Assembly (NCBI GenBank): GCA_003529325.1
Contig: DPVW01000380.1
Coordinates: forward strand, 5,837-11,297
DNA length: 5,461 nucleotides
Source: Candidatus Latescibacterota bacterium
GTDB lineage: Bacteria; Latescibacterota; UBA2968; UBA8231
Reading direction: 5' to 3'
This document shows, piece by piece, positions 1 to 5,461 of this stretch. Below the pieces are notes generated by a model that worked only from the letters and a program-made list of their open reading frames with translations, ran no database searches and was not told the DNA's origin. The translations under genes were made by a program, and so were the position numbers. The stretch's first letter is position 1, and the number at the start of each line of letters is the position of its first letter.

Positions 1-14
1 GATTCCTCTGTAGT

Positions 15-1274
15 CTAGTCGAGGGCGAATAAGCTGAGAGCGGGAACGTAGGTGATGATGAGAAGACAGGCGAGAAGGATGGCGAGGAAGGGGAGAGAGG
101 CGCGATAGAGACTCAGCAGGGGACGTTCGAATCGGGCGCTGGCGATGAACAGATTGAGGCCGACCGGTGGTGTCGAGTAACCGATCTCAAGGTTGGCGAG
201 AAAGATGATACCAAGGTGCACGGGATGAATGTCGTATGCCGCCGCGATCGGGAGAATCAATGGTACGACGACGACGAGAGCGGAGAACATGTCGATCATG
301 CAGCCCACGACCAGCAGGAACAGATTCAGCAGGATGAGGAAAACGAACCGGCTCTCCACCTGACCACGGATGAGCTCGAGCAGACTGGCGGGGATTTCGG
401 CGTCGATCAAGTAGGAGGTATAGGCCATGGCAGCAGCGAGTATCATGAGAATGCCGCCTACGAGGACCATGGTCTCGCGGATGATGCCAGGGAGTTGACG
501 TAACGTGATCTCCCGATGAACCAACATCTCGAGGATGATCACATACAGCGCGCTCAATGCCGCCGCCTCACTGACGGCGATGAAGCCGGAGTAGATCCCG
601 GTCATGACCACGGCGGGCAGCAGCAATTCCCAGATCCCCTCACGGAGCGCCTGCATCGGGGTGTTGTCCGGCTCGCGTACTTTTCGGGCACTCGTGCCGC
701 CGCCGACGATGTAGGTGTAAGCCGAGAGTGCCACCACCAGCAACACGCCGGGAGCGATGCCGGCAATGAACAACTGATCTACCGGTGTTGCCGAGACGAT
801 TCCGTAGACGATCAACGGGATGCTCGGTGGGAACAGCAGTCCAAGGCTGCCCGATGTCGTCAACAGGCCCAGAGAAAAATCTTCCGGATAACCAGCCTGC
901 AACAGCGCCGGCAGCAGCAGGCCACCGACAGCGACGATCGTCATACCGGAGGCACCCGTAAAGGCTGTCAGCAGGGCGCAGATGGTCAGAGCCATGATGC
1001 CAAGCCCCCCTGGAAGCCACCACAACAAAGCCTCCGAGATCCTCACCAGACGTCGGGCGGCACCACTTTCGGCGAGGAGGAACCCGGAGAATGCGAACAG
1101 GGGGATCGCCGTGAGTGCCGGTGTGTCAGCGAGACGATACATCTCGATGAAAAGAATGGTCAGGTCGACCCCGTCGCTGGCAAAGGAGACCAGGGCCAGG
1201 ACGCAGATGATGACGAACAGTGGCGTACCCAGGCATGCCAGTAGCACGCCGACCAACGTCGTAAGTGGTGCCAT
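15..1274 (-). CDS. dctM: TRAP transporter large permease subunit, DctM family
   Basis: Large inner-membrane subunit of a TRAP transporter. It forms the ion-coupled (usually Na+) translocation path and works with DctQ and a periplasmic receptor. The 419-residue product is close to the usual length of about 425 and is hydrophobic throughout, with roughly 11-12 membrane segments. Family landmarks are visible: AIPLFAFSGFLL (56-67), a Gly/Ser-rich FTGASG loop (105-110), LGLLFPPSIPLIVYG (144-158), LFIAGIAPG (168-176), and near the C-terminus NLEIGYSTPPVGLNLFI (361-377). The two PP motifs mark the two pseudo-symmetric re-entrant hairpins of the elevator-type IT superfamily. Its ATG shares one base with the dctQ stop (TGATG) and has only a weak Shine-Dalgarno sequence, so translation is probably coupled to dctQ. 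It is the last gene of the operon; the stop lies at the window edge and no terminator is visible. The substrate cannot be read from this subunit. Confidence 0.97.
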   Translation of the reverse strand: MAPLTTLVGVLLACLGTPLFVIICVLALVSFASDGVDLTILFIEMYRLADTPALTAIPLFAFSGFLLAESGAARRLVRISEALLWWLPGGLGIMALTICALLTAFTGASGMTIVAVGGLLLPALLQAGYPEDFSLGLLTTSGSLGLLFPPSIPLIVYGIVSATPVDQLFIAGIAPGVLLVVALSAYTYIVGGGTSARKVREPDNTPMQALREGIWELLLPAVVMTGIYSGFIAVSEAAALSALYVIILEMLVHREITLRQLPGIIRETMVLVGGILMILAAAMAYTSYLIDAEIPASLLELIRGQVESRFVFLILLNLFLLVVGCMIDMFSALVVVVPLILPIAAAYDIHPVHLGIIFLANLEIGYSTPPVGLNLFIASARFERPLLSLYRASLPFLAILLACLLIITYVPALSLFALD

Positions 1275-1795
1275 CAGTTACCCGGGGATTGTCGGCAGAC
1301 AGCGTTGCGCAGTTGCGCCACGCCGTGCCCGGCAAAACGAAGGCCCATGCCGCAGAAGACCACGGGGAAAACCAGCAGCAGCGTCCACCGCGGCAGACTC
1401 AGAAATGCACTCCCCCCGTAGTTGTACTCATCCAGGACGAAGCGTGCAGCCAATGGCGCCAGCAACAGGCAGACCGTGGCGGAGATGACGTTGCCGACGG
1501 CGGTTGCGATCAGGCGCAGGCGCGGCTGCAGCAACCGCAGGGCGGCGTCGATGCGAATGTGTCGATTGTCGCGGGTGGCGATCAGGGCGCCGAGAAAGCT
1601 GGACCAGAGTACGAGATGGCGGACCAGGGGTTCGCTCCAGACCCAGGTGACACCAAGGAAATTTCGCAACAGGATCTGGCCGAATGCGAGCAGGAGAAGG
1701 GCACCAACGAGTAGCACGAGGAGCCCCTCTTCGACATGGTGGTACCATGGCCGGCGGTCGGCCTCGGAGCCGCAGTCGGGGGTGGCTGCCGTCAC
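1274..1795 (-). CDS. dctQ: TRAP transporter small permease subunit, DctQ family
   Basis: Small membrane subunit of the TRAP transporter, which supports DctM and helps dock the periplasmic receptor. The 173-residue product shows four hydrophobic segments (about 23-43, 57-74, 96-118 and 133-153). The DctQ signature between helices 1 and 2 is clear: QILLRNFLGVTWVWSEPLVRHLVLWSSFLGA (residues 40-70), followed by a basic, polar RDNRHIRID stretch (75-83). The start is a GTG whose four bases GTGA overlap the dctP stop, so coupled translation is likely; the SD is weak (GAG about seven bases upstream). The residue before TM1 is preceded by a short soluble N-terminus, as expected. DctQ and DctM are separate here, unlike the fused QM protein described for the Treponema TatT-linked system. 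Identification rests on the motif and on position between dctP and dctM. Confidence 0.95.
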   Translation of the reverse strand: MTAATPDCGSEADRRPWYHHVEEGLLVLLVGALLLLAFGQILLRNFLGVTWVWSEPLVRHLVLWSSFLGALIATRDNRHIRIDAALRLLQPRLRLIATAVGNVISATVCLLLAPLAARFVLDEYNYGGSAFLSLPRWTLLLVFPVVFCGMGLRFAGHGVAQLRNAVCRQSPGN

Positions 1796-2817
1796 GGCGT
1801 CTCGGATTCTGCCTTGGCGCGAAAGTCGGCCAAGTGCCTCAGTATCTGCTCATACACCTGCGCACTGAAAGCTTCACCTACCAAGTGTGGTGTCACGTCA
1901 CGCACAAGCTGTTGGAAACTGGCGATCGCATCTGGCGAAGAATCAACGGCAGCAATTCCCTCTCGCTGCATGATCTGCAGAGCATCCTCGTTATCGGCTC
2001 GGCCCTTCTGATTGTGTGTCCTGATGTGGCGTCTTGAGATCTCAAGCAACTGTTGTTGCTGCGTCGCCGTGATCTGTTCGAAGGCCTTCTGCTGTATGAC
2101 GAAAGCGCCGAGCGAGTAGTTGATGGGAACGTTCGTGTAGTATTTGACCCGAGTAAACCACTGCAACACGATCGCCGCCGCTGGTGAGGCGTAGACGACA
2201 TCGATCAGATTCGTCTGCAGACCGAGCAACACATCAGGGATGGCGAGAGGAATGGAGGTAACCCCCGCCTCCTTGAACAGGACACCGGTGATCGGTTCAT
2301 CCTGTAGTCGCCAGACCTTGTGTCCACGAATGTCCGCCACGCTGGCCACGGGTTGTTGTGTCATCAGGTAGACGAAGCCGATATCGGACCATCCGAGCAC
2401 AGTGAAACCGGCTTCGAGAAAGGCCTGTTGATAGTAACTTTCCATCTGTGCCAGTACGTAATCGACCTCGGCATAATTATCGAACAAGAACGGCATCTGC
2501 AGGGCGAGCATGTCAGGTAGGACGTGGCTGATGCCGGTACCGGCGAGGCCTGCACCGTGGAGTTGGCCGATGCGAATCTTGCGCAGCATGACATCCTCGT
2601 CACCCTGGACGCCGCCAGGGTAAATCTTGAGCCGAACCTGGTCCTGGGTTGCGCTGCGGATCTCGTCATCGATCGCTCGCAGAGCGGTGATCCAACTGCT
2701 CCCATCTGGCGCAAGCGTACCGATCTTGAGTACCGTCTTTGCCGTGGTTGGTGCGACAAGGGTGAGCACAAACAGGGCGATGCCAACGCCTCTCCCAAGC
2801 AGGTTAGAAGTAAACAT
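1792..2817 (-). CDS. dctP: TRAP transporter periplasmic solute-binding protein, DctP/TatP type
   Basis: Periplasmic receptor of the TRAP system, which captures the solute and delivers it to DctQM. From the chosen ATG it has 341 residues, typical of the family. A signal peptide spans about 1-26 (hydrophobic core GIALFVLTLVAP, cleavage likely after TTA-26), giving a mature protein that starts KTVLKIGTLAPDGSSW, the classic opening strand. There is no lipobox Cys, so it should be soluble. Other family marks are RIGQLHGAG (82-90), ALQMPFLFDNYAEVDYV (105-121), GHKVWRLQDEP (165-175) and VIQQKAFEQI (240-249). The start is fixed by AGGA five bases upstream and by the signal peptide; a longer in-frame reading back to about 3000 lacks sense and lies inside tatT. 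It overlaps tatT by 14 bases. In GHKVWR, Trp169 sits where classical receptors have their conserved Arg (G-x-K-x-R), and Arg170 follows. The ligand is unknown. Confidence 0.95.
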   Translation of the reverse strand: MFTSNLLGRGVGIALFVLTLVAPTTAKTVLKIGTLAPDGSSWITALRAIDDEIRSATQDQVRLKIYPGGVQGDEDVMLRKIRIGQLHGAGLAGTGISHVLPDMLALQMPFLFDNYAEVDYVLAQMESYYQQAFLEAGFTVLGWSDIGFVYLMTQQPVASVADIRGHKVWRLQDEPITGVLFKEAGVTSIPLAIPDVLLGLQTNLIDVVYASPAAAIVLQWFTRVKYYTNVPINYSLGAFVIQQKAFEQITATQQQQLLEISRRHIRTHNQKGRADNEDALQIMQREGIAAVDSSPDAIASFQQLVRDVTPHLVGEAFSAQVYEQILRHLADFRAKAESETP

Positions 2818-3682
2818 CGACGTCCTGAAGCATTGTTTCGGCCAGGCGTTTTGCGGCGTTGTTCTGCAGTGTGAATTCTGCGACCCCATCGGCCGGGGAG
2901 GAGAGCACTTGCTCGAGGAGTTCCACATAGAGTTCGCGATCAAAGATCTGGCGAGCATAGAAGCGCGCCATCTGGATGCGGACCATATGATCCTGTCCAT
3001 CGGTTATTTCCAGGGCTCGTTCAAAGTGAAACAGGGAACGCTCTGGTTCGCCACCCAGGACCGGTGGCAGGGCGGCATGGTAGACGCCGAGGAACACGTG
3101 GGGGGCGCCATGTCGGAAGTGCTCATCCCGTTCGATGACCCAGCGCATCAGATGTATGACCCGCGGCAGGTCGGCCAGGGCGGCGATGGAGTTGAGGTTT
3201 GCCCCGATCCAGGCGCCCCAGGAACTGGCCGCCCAGAATACGTAGGGCAGGTCAGCTTTGTGCAAGTGACGGTCGATATCTTCGAACTCGGAGAATGGCC
3301 CGGCGACCAGTCCAGCCACGGCAGGTCGCCGGGCGACGAGGGCCGCCATGCCGTATTCTCTGGCATGGGTGAGCAATGCCGCCGCACGCTGTGACTCCGC
3401 GGCCTCGATCAAGGTGGCGTAGCCGGTGTATGCTTCAGCCGCCTGGCGCAACAGTTCTGCGTTCTTCCGATCGCCTTCGATCAGACCTTCCAAGAGCAGC
3501 AGATAGGTGGGCATGCCCTGTAATACGAGATCGACGTCGTCGTGTTTGAGCGCCGCGAGCGAAACGTCCTCGACGAGACCACCCGTTGCCGTCGTGCGGA
3601 TATAGGAGCAACCTCCGTGCGCGCCAGCCACCACGAGGCTGATCAGGAGGTAGCGGAGATGCAAGGCTGCCCGTCGGTCCAT
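2804..3682 (-). CDS. tatT: TRAP-associated TPR protein TatT
   Basis: TatT proteins are helical, TPR-like periplasmic partners of certain TRAP receptors. In Treponema pallidum TatT forms a trimer with a central pore that binds its receptor TatP. This 292-residue product matches the family: a hydrophobic export segment (about 10-22), then GCSYIRTTATGGLVEDVSLA (24-43), then the conserved MPTYLLLLEGLIEGDRKNAELL (57-78) leading into a helical array (AAEAYTGYATL, 81-91), and a later SLFHFERALEITDGQ TPR-like repeat (216-230). Cys25 could be lipidated, but the -3 residue is His (HGGC), so the lipobox is imperfect; it may be a lipoprotein or a secreted protein. The ATG at 3682 is the only usual start codon in frame after the upstream stop, although its SD is poor. 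It is the first gene of the operon, so it is probably made together with DctP. The substrate and the exact role of the TPR pore are unknown. Confidence 0.92.
   Translation of the reverse strand: MDRRAALHLRYLLISLVVAGAHGGCSYIRTTATGGLVEDVSLAALKHDDVDLVLQGMPTYLLLLEGLIEGDRKNAELLRQAAEAYTGYATLIEAAESQRAAALLTHAREYGMAALVARRPAVAGLVAGPFSEFEDIDRHLHKADLPYVFWAASSWGAWIGANLNSIAALADLPRVIHLMRWVIERDEHFRHGAPHVFLGVYHAALPPVLGGEPERSLFHFERALEITDGQDHMVRIQMARFYARQIFDRELYVELLEQVLSSPADGVAEFTLQNNAAKRLAETMLQDVDVYF
2823..2826 (-). promoter_or_regulatory. Shine-Dalgarno sequence deciding the dctP start
   Basis: On the minus strand AGGA is followed by a five-base spacer (CGTCG) and the ATG at 2817-2815. It lies inside the last codons of tatT and selects the 341-residue dctP product that begins with a good signal peptide, over any longer in-frame reading. 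Confidence 0.7.
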
Positions 3683-3735
3683 GGGAACATCCGTTATCGA
3701 TTGCGGCGAGGAAGAGGGTAGGCAGGAGGGTGGCT

Positions 3736-3765
3736 AATATCACGAGCCCCACGAAGGACCGTCAA
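3736..3765 (-). promoter_or_regulatory. Candidate sigma70-type promoter of the tatT-dctPQM operon
   Basis: Reading the minus strand, TTGACG (3765-3760, five of six consensus bases) is separated by 18 bases from GATATT (3741-3736, four of six). Transcription would start near 3729, leaving a leader of roughly 47 bases before the tatT ATG at 3682. It is the best -35/-10 pair I found in the divergent region, but the -10 box is mediocre. No equally good pair was found for the rightward gene. Confidence 0.35.
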
Positions 3766-3770
3766 GGAGG
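3764..3770 (+). promoter_or_regulatory. Strong Shine-Dalgarno sequence (AAGGAGG) upstream of the TMTC-like gene
   Basis: AAGGAGG is nearly a full anti-SD match and is the best ribosome-binding sequence in the divergent region. It lies five bases before an out-of-frame ATG at 3776 and 25 bases before the in-frame ATG at 3796. That distance is normally too long, but falls to nine bases if the palindrome at 3780-3795 folds. It therefore bears directly on which start the rightward gene uses. Confidence 0.65.
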
Positions 3771-3775
3771 ACTGG

Positions 3776-3805
3776 ATGCGCGGCAGATCTGCCGCATGTT
3801 CATAG
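3776..3805 (+). other. Possible 9-codon leader ORF overlapping the TMTC-like start
   Basis: An ATG five bases after AAGGAGG opens a nine-codon frame (MRGRSAACS) that ends in TAG at 3803-3805, ten bases into the main gene if that starts at 3796. Its frame differs from the main gene. It could be a translated leader peptide whose termination feeds or blocks the main start, a by-product of an SD meant for 3796, or the sign of a one-base sequence error joining this start to the main frame. There is no evidence beyond the SD and spacing. Confidence 0.3.
3780..3795. promoter_or_regulatory. Perfect 16-base palindrome abutting the in-frame ATG
   Basis: GCGGCAGATCTGCCGC is a perfect dyad that ends one base before the ATG at 3796. 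As RNA it can form a six-base-pair GC-rich stem with a GATC tetraloop. As DNA it could be an operator. Its centre lies about 58 bases upstream of the predicted tatT transcription start, a position where class I activators often bind. The sequence shows the palindrome; which role it plays is inference. Confidence 0.6.
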
Positions 3806-5403
3806 GTAGGACTCCGACTGCACGCTCGCGGTTTCTGCGGCTTGCTCCTACCCCCTGGTTATTGCTTCCGGTACTGACGATTGCAGCCTATGCCGGTGTC
3901 ATCGATAACGGATTCTGCCTCGATGACTCCGGGATGGTTGGCGCCAATCGTTTTGTCGCTGAAGCTGCCTGGGGCCAGATGTGGCAGACGAGTTACTGGC
4001 AAGGCGTGACCGGCACCACAGGGGGGCTCTACCGCCCTCTCACGCTTCATCTCATCACACTGGAGCGCCTGCTGTTCGGTCTGCGCCCCGCGCCCTACCA
4101 CGTCGTCTCCCTGGTGCTGCATGGGCTCGCGGGTCTGGCGCTGGCAACCGCGGCGCTACGCACGGGTCTATCGGTGCGGGTCGCTTGGTTGGCGGGCGCA
4201 CTGTTGTGTGTCCATCCCGCCGGATCAGAGGCCGTCAACGCCGTCGTTGGTATGGCCGATCTGTTGTCCTTCATCGCCGGGGTCACGGGAGCGGCCTTCC
4301 TCGTCACCGCGCGGACGGCGCGCACGATCATCATGGCAACCATCGTACTCGCCCTGGCGTCATTGGCCAAAGAGAGTGCTGCGGTATTCGCCGTCGGTGC
4401 AGTCGCTGCACTGCTGTTCCACGACAGACGGCGCCTGCCATTGTTCGGTGGTGTCATGGCTCTGGTGGTGCCCGTCGCAGTACGCGGATTGCTCACCGGA
4501 CACCTCGATCCCGGAGGCATCGGCTTCCTCGACAATCCCCTCGCCTTCGCCGACATCGTAACGCGCTGGCTCAACGCGCCGGCGCTGGTGATTCGGTATC
4601 TGCTACTCGTCATCTTTCCGTGGCCACTGTCGGCGGATTATTCCTACGATGCGATCCCGGTGATCATCACCACGGATCTGCTGTCCTGGTTGCCACCACT
4701 CATGTTATGCCTCTCTTTTGTCGTCTTCCTCTGGATCCTGATTCGTCGTCAGCCTCAGGCAACCCTCTGGGCTGCAGCTTCGCTCTCGATGCTTGCTCTG
4801 GCCACTCATGTTGTGGTCCCCGTCGGCACCATGTACGCTGAGCGACTCGCCTACCCGGTGCTGGCTGCTGGCGGAATCGGTGCGGCGACGCTGTTGGCAG
4901 ATCTGCATCGTCGATGTCGTCGTGGCGTGGGCGTCGTCATCGTCGGCTGCTGGCTGTTGCTGTGTGTCTGTCTGGTGCGGCAGCGCACTGCCGATTGGCG
5001 GGATGATGGTACCCTGTTTGCGAGTGCACTGAGGGTGAGTCCGAGGAGCGCGAGGGCACATTATGGAAGCGGCGGCTGGTTGCAGCAACTGGGCGATCAC
5101 GAAGGAGCGCTCGCCGCCTACCGGGAGGCGTTGCGCATCCACCCACGATATCCCGATGCACTCTACAACCAGGGAGCGGCGCTGTTGAATCTCAACCGTC
5201 TCCCCGAAGCGCTGTCCAGTTACGTAGCCGCCAGCACCGCTCGCCCCGGATTCGTGCAGGCGCTTTTTGCGGTCGCCACCCTGCGTGTGGCACTTGACGA
5301 CCCGGAGGCAGAGGCAGCCTATAGAGAGGTCCTCCAATACGAGCCAAGCCACCTGGAAGCCACGCGGGGACTGGCGCGGATGCTTGCCGAAAGAGCGAGG
5401 TGA
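3796..5403 (+). CDS. TMTC-like GT-C glycosyltransferase with C-terminal TPRs
   Basis: Predicted polytopic inner-membrane protein of the GT-C superfamily, resembling TMTC proteins (O-mannosyltransferases in animals) and their bacterial relatives. Such enzymes usually use a polyprenyl-phosphate sugar and act on the outer face of the membrane. The 535-residue product has TM1 at about 20-36, then a first loop with VIDNGFCLDD (Asp43-Asp44, probable catalytic or metal site), YRPLTLHLITLERLLFGL (79-96) with PYHVVSLVLHGLAGL after it, HPAGSEAVNAVVGMADLLS (140-158), SLAKESA (189-195), a DUF1736-like stretch DNP...R...FPWPLSADYS (246-283), and MYAERLAYP (347-355). After the last TM come W(400)RDDGTLF and three TPRs (about 420-453, 453-486 and 487-519), probably periplasmic and acceptor-binding. 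A GTG at 3730 would add 22 unremarkable residues; I prefer ATG 3796, which needs the upstream hairpin to position its SD. Donor and acceptor are unknown. It is divergent from the TRAP operon and no functional link is proven. Confidence 0.85.
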   Translation: MFIGRTPTARSRFLRLAPTPWLLLPVLTIAAYAGVIDNGFCLDDSGMVGANRFVAEAAWGQMWQTSYWQGVTGTTGGLYRPLTLHLITLERLLFGLRPAPYHVVSLVLHGLAGLALATAALRTGLSVRVAWLAGALLCVHPAGSEAVNAVVGMADLLSFIAGVTGAAFLVTARTARTIIMATIVLALASLAKESAAVFAVGAVAALLFHDRRRLPLFGGVMALVVPVAVRGLLTGHLDPGGIGFLDNPLAFADIVTRWLNAPALVIRYLLLVIFPWPLSADYSYDAIPVIITTDLLSWLPPLMLCLSFVVFLWILIRRQPQATLWAAASLSMLALATHVVVPVGTMYAERLAYPVLAAGGIGAATLLADLHRRCRRGVGVVIVGCWLLLCVCLVRQRTADWRDDGTLFASALRVSPRSARAHYGSGGWLQQLGDHEGALAAYREALRIHPRYPDALYNQGAALLNLNRLPEALSSYVAASTARPGFVQALFAVATLRVALDDPEAEAAYREVLQYEPSHLEATRGLARMLAERAR

Positions 5404-5461
5404 TACGTGGCCGCGTCGCCGCAGGGTTACTCGGCGGTCCCGGCCTCATCGAGGCACGTCC
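5400..5461 (+). CDS. Possible start of a downstream gene, truncated by the window end
   Basis: A GTG at 5400 overlaps the TGA stop of the TMTC-like gene in a GTGA arrangement and opens an uninterrupted frame (MIRGRVAAGLLGGPGLIEAR...) to the window edge. A second GTG at 5407, with GAGG six bases upstream, opens another uninterrupted frame (MAASPQGYSAV...). Only about 20 codons are visible, so the choice between them and the function cannot be decided. If the first is real, the rightward unit is an operon with translational coupling. Confidence 0.3.
   Translation, partial: MIRGRVAAGLLGGPGLIEAR

Larger units (their letters stand above)
3689..3913. repeat. 13-base inverted repeat flanking the divergent start region
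   Basis: ATCCGTTATCGAT at 3689-3701 is matched exactly by its reverse complement ATCGATAACGGAT at 3901-3913. The left arm lies in the untranslated leader just upstream of the tatT ATG. The right arm lies inside the rightward gene and encodes Ile-Asp-Asn-Gly-(Phe). The arms are separated by 199 bases, so a simple RNA hairpin is unlikely. It could be chance, a paired binding site, or a trace of an inverted partial duplication. Confidence 0.5.

Noticed and set aside
216..1244. Long plus-strand open frames opposite dctM (95 and 242 codons)
   Set aside because: They are antisense to a clear DctM gene, are rich in Gln, Asp, His and Arg without any fold-like pattern, and have no SD. They are mirror images of the hydrophobic codons of dctM.
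2818..3000. Upstream extension of dctP to a start near 3000
   Set aside because: The added 61 residues lie wholly inside tatT and look random. They would bury the obvious signal peptide that begins at the ATG at 2817, which has its own AGGA SD.
3435..3752. Minus-strand 105-codon frame starting at 3752 with a signal-peptide-like N-terminus
   Set aside because: It overlaps the start of tatT in another frame, and beyond about 30 residues it is Arg/Gly-rich shadow sequence. Only its N-terminal resemblance to the rightward gene was kept as a finding.
3730..3795. GTG at 3730 as the start of the TMTC-like gene
   Set aside because: The nearby AGGAGG touches the GTG directly, which is too close to work as an SD; only a weak TAGG has usable spacing. 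The 22 extra residues are polar and unlike the family's short N-terminus. It remains a possible alternative start.
4705..5352. Minus-strand 215-codon frame opposite the TMTC-like gene
   Set aside because: It has no recognisable domain, is low-complexity in Gln, Arg and Asp, and lies antisense to a gene with clear family motifs and TPRs.
5409..5446. GC-rich imperfect inverted repeat after the TMTC-like stop, considered as a terminator
   Set aside because: The stem is only about five continuous pairs with a long loop and no following T-run, and it falls within a plausible downstream coding frame.

Overview
The window holds two divergent transcription units. Base composition is moderately GC-rich, and every gene carries a bacterial export signal or membrane segments. 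A TRAP transporter together with a TatT-type helper protein fits a Gram-negative bacterium. I would guess a proteobacterium, perhaps a gammaproteobacterium, but nothing here fixes the taxon.

Minus strand, about 3765 down to 15: a compact four-gene operon read tatT -> dctP -> dctQ -> dctM. It encodes a TPR-type TatT protein, a periplasmic solute-binding protein, the small four-helix membrane subunit and the large multi-helix permease of a TRAP (tripartite ATP-independent periplasmic) transporter. All three junctions overlap (14, 4 and 1 bases), so the subunits are probably translationally coupled. This is the 'TatT-TRAP' variant known from Treponema pallidum (TatT/TatP), but here the Q and M subunits are separate genes. 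The binding protein has Trp where classical carboxylate-binding TRAP receptors have their ligand-clamping Arg, so the cargo is probably not a simple C4-dicarboxylate or sialic acid. No catabolic gene or regulator lies in the window to reveal the substrate.

Divergent region, 3683-3795: a candidate sigma70-type promoter for the operon, a strong Shine-Dalgarno (SD) sequence with a 9-codon out-of-frame mini-ORF, and a perfect 16-base palindrome directly before the in-frame ATG of the rightward gene. The geometry suggests that this palindrome folds in the mRNA and brings the distant SD next to the true start codon. This is the most distinctive observation in the window.

Plus strand, 3796-5403: a polytopic membrane protein of the TMTC/GT-C type (Asp-Asp loop, YRPL, HP...EAV...GMADLL, DNP/DYS and AER signatures) ending in about three TPRs. 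It is a predicted lipid-linked-sugar-dependent glycosyltransferase of unknown acceptor. A further rightward ORF may begin at 5400 with a GTGA overlap and runs off the window. No rRNA, tRNA, CRISPR array, insertion sequence or gene-free stretch above 300 bases was seen.
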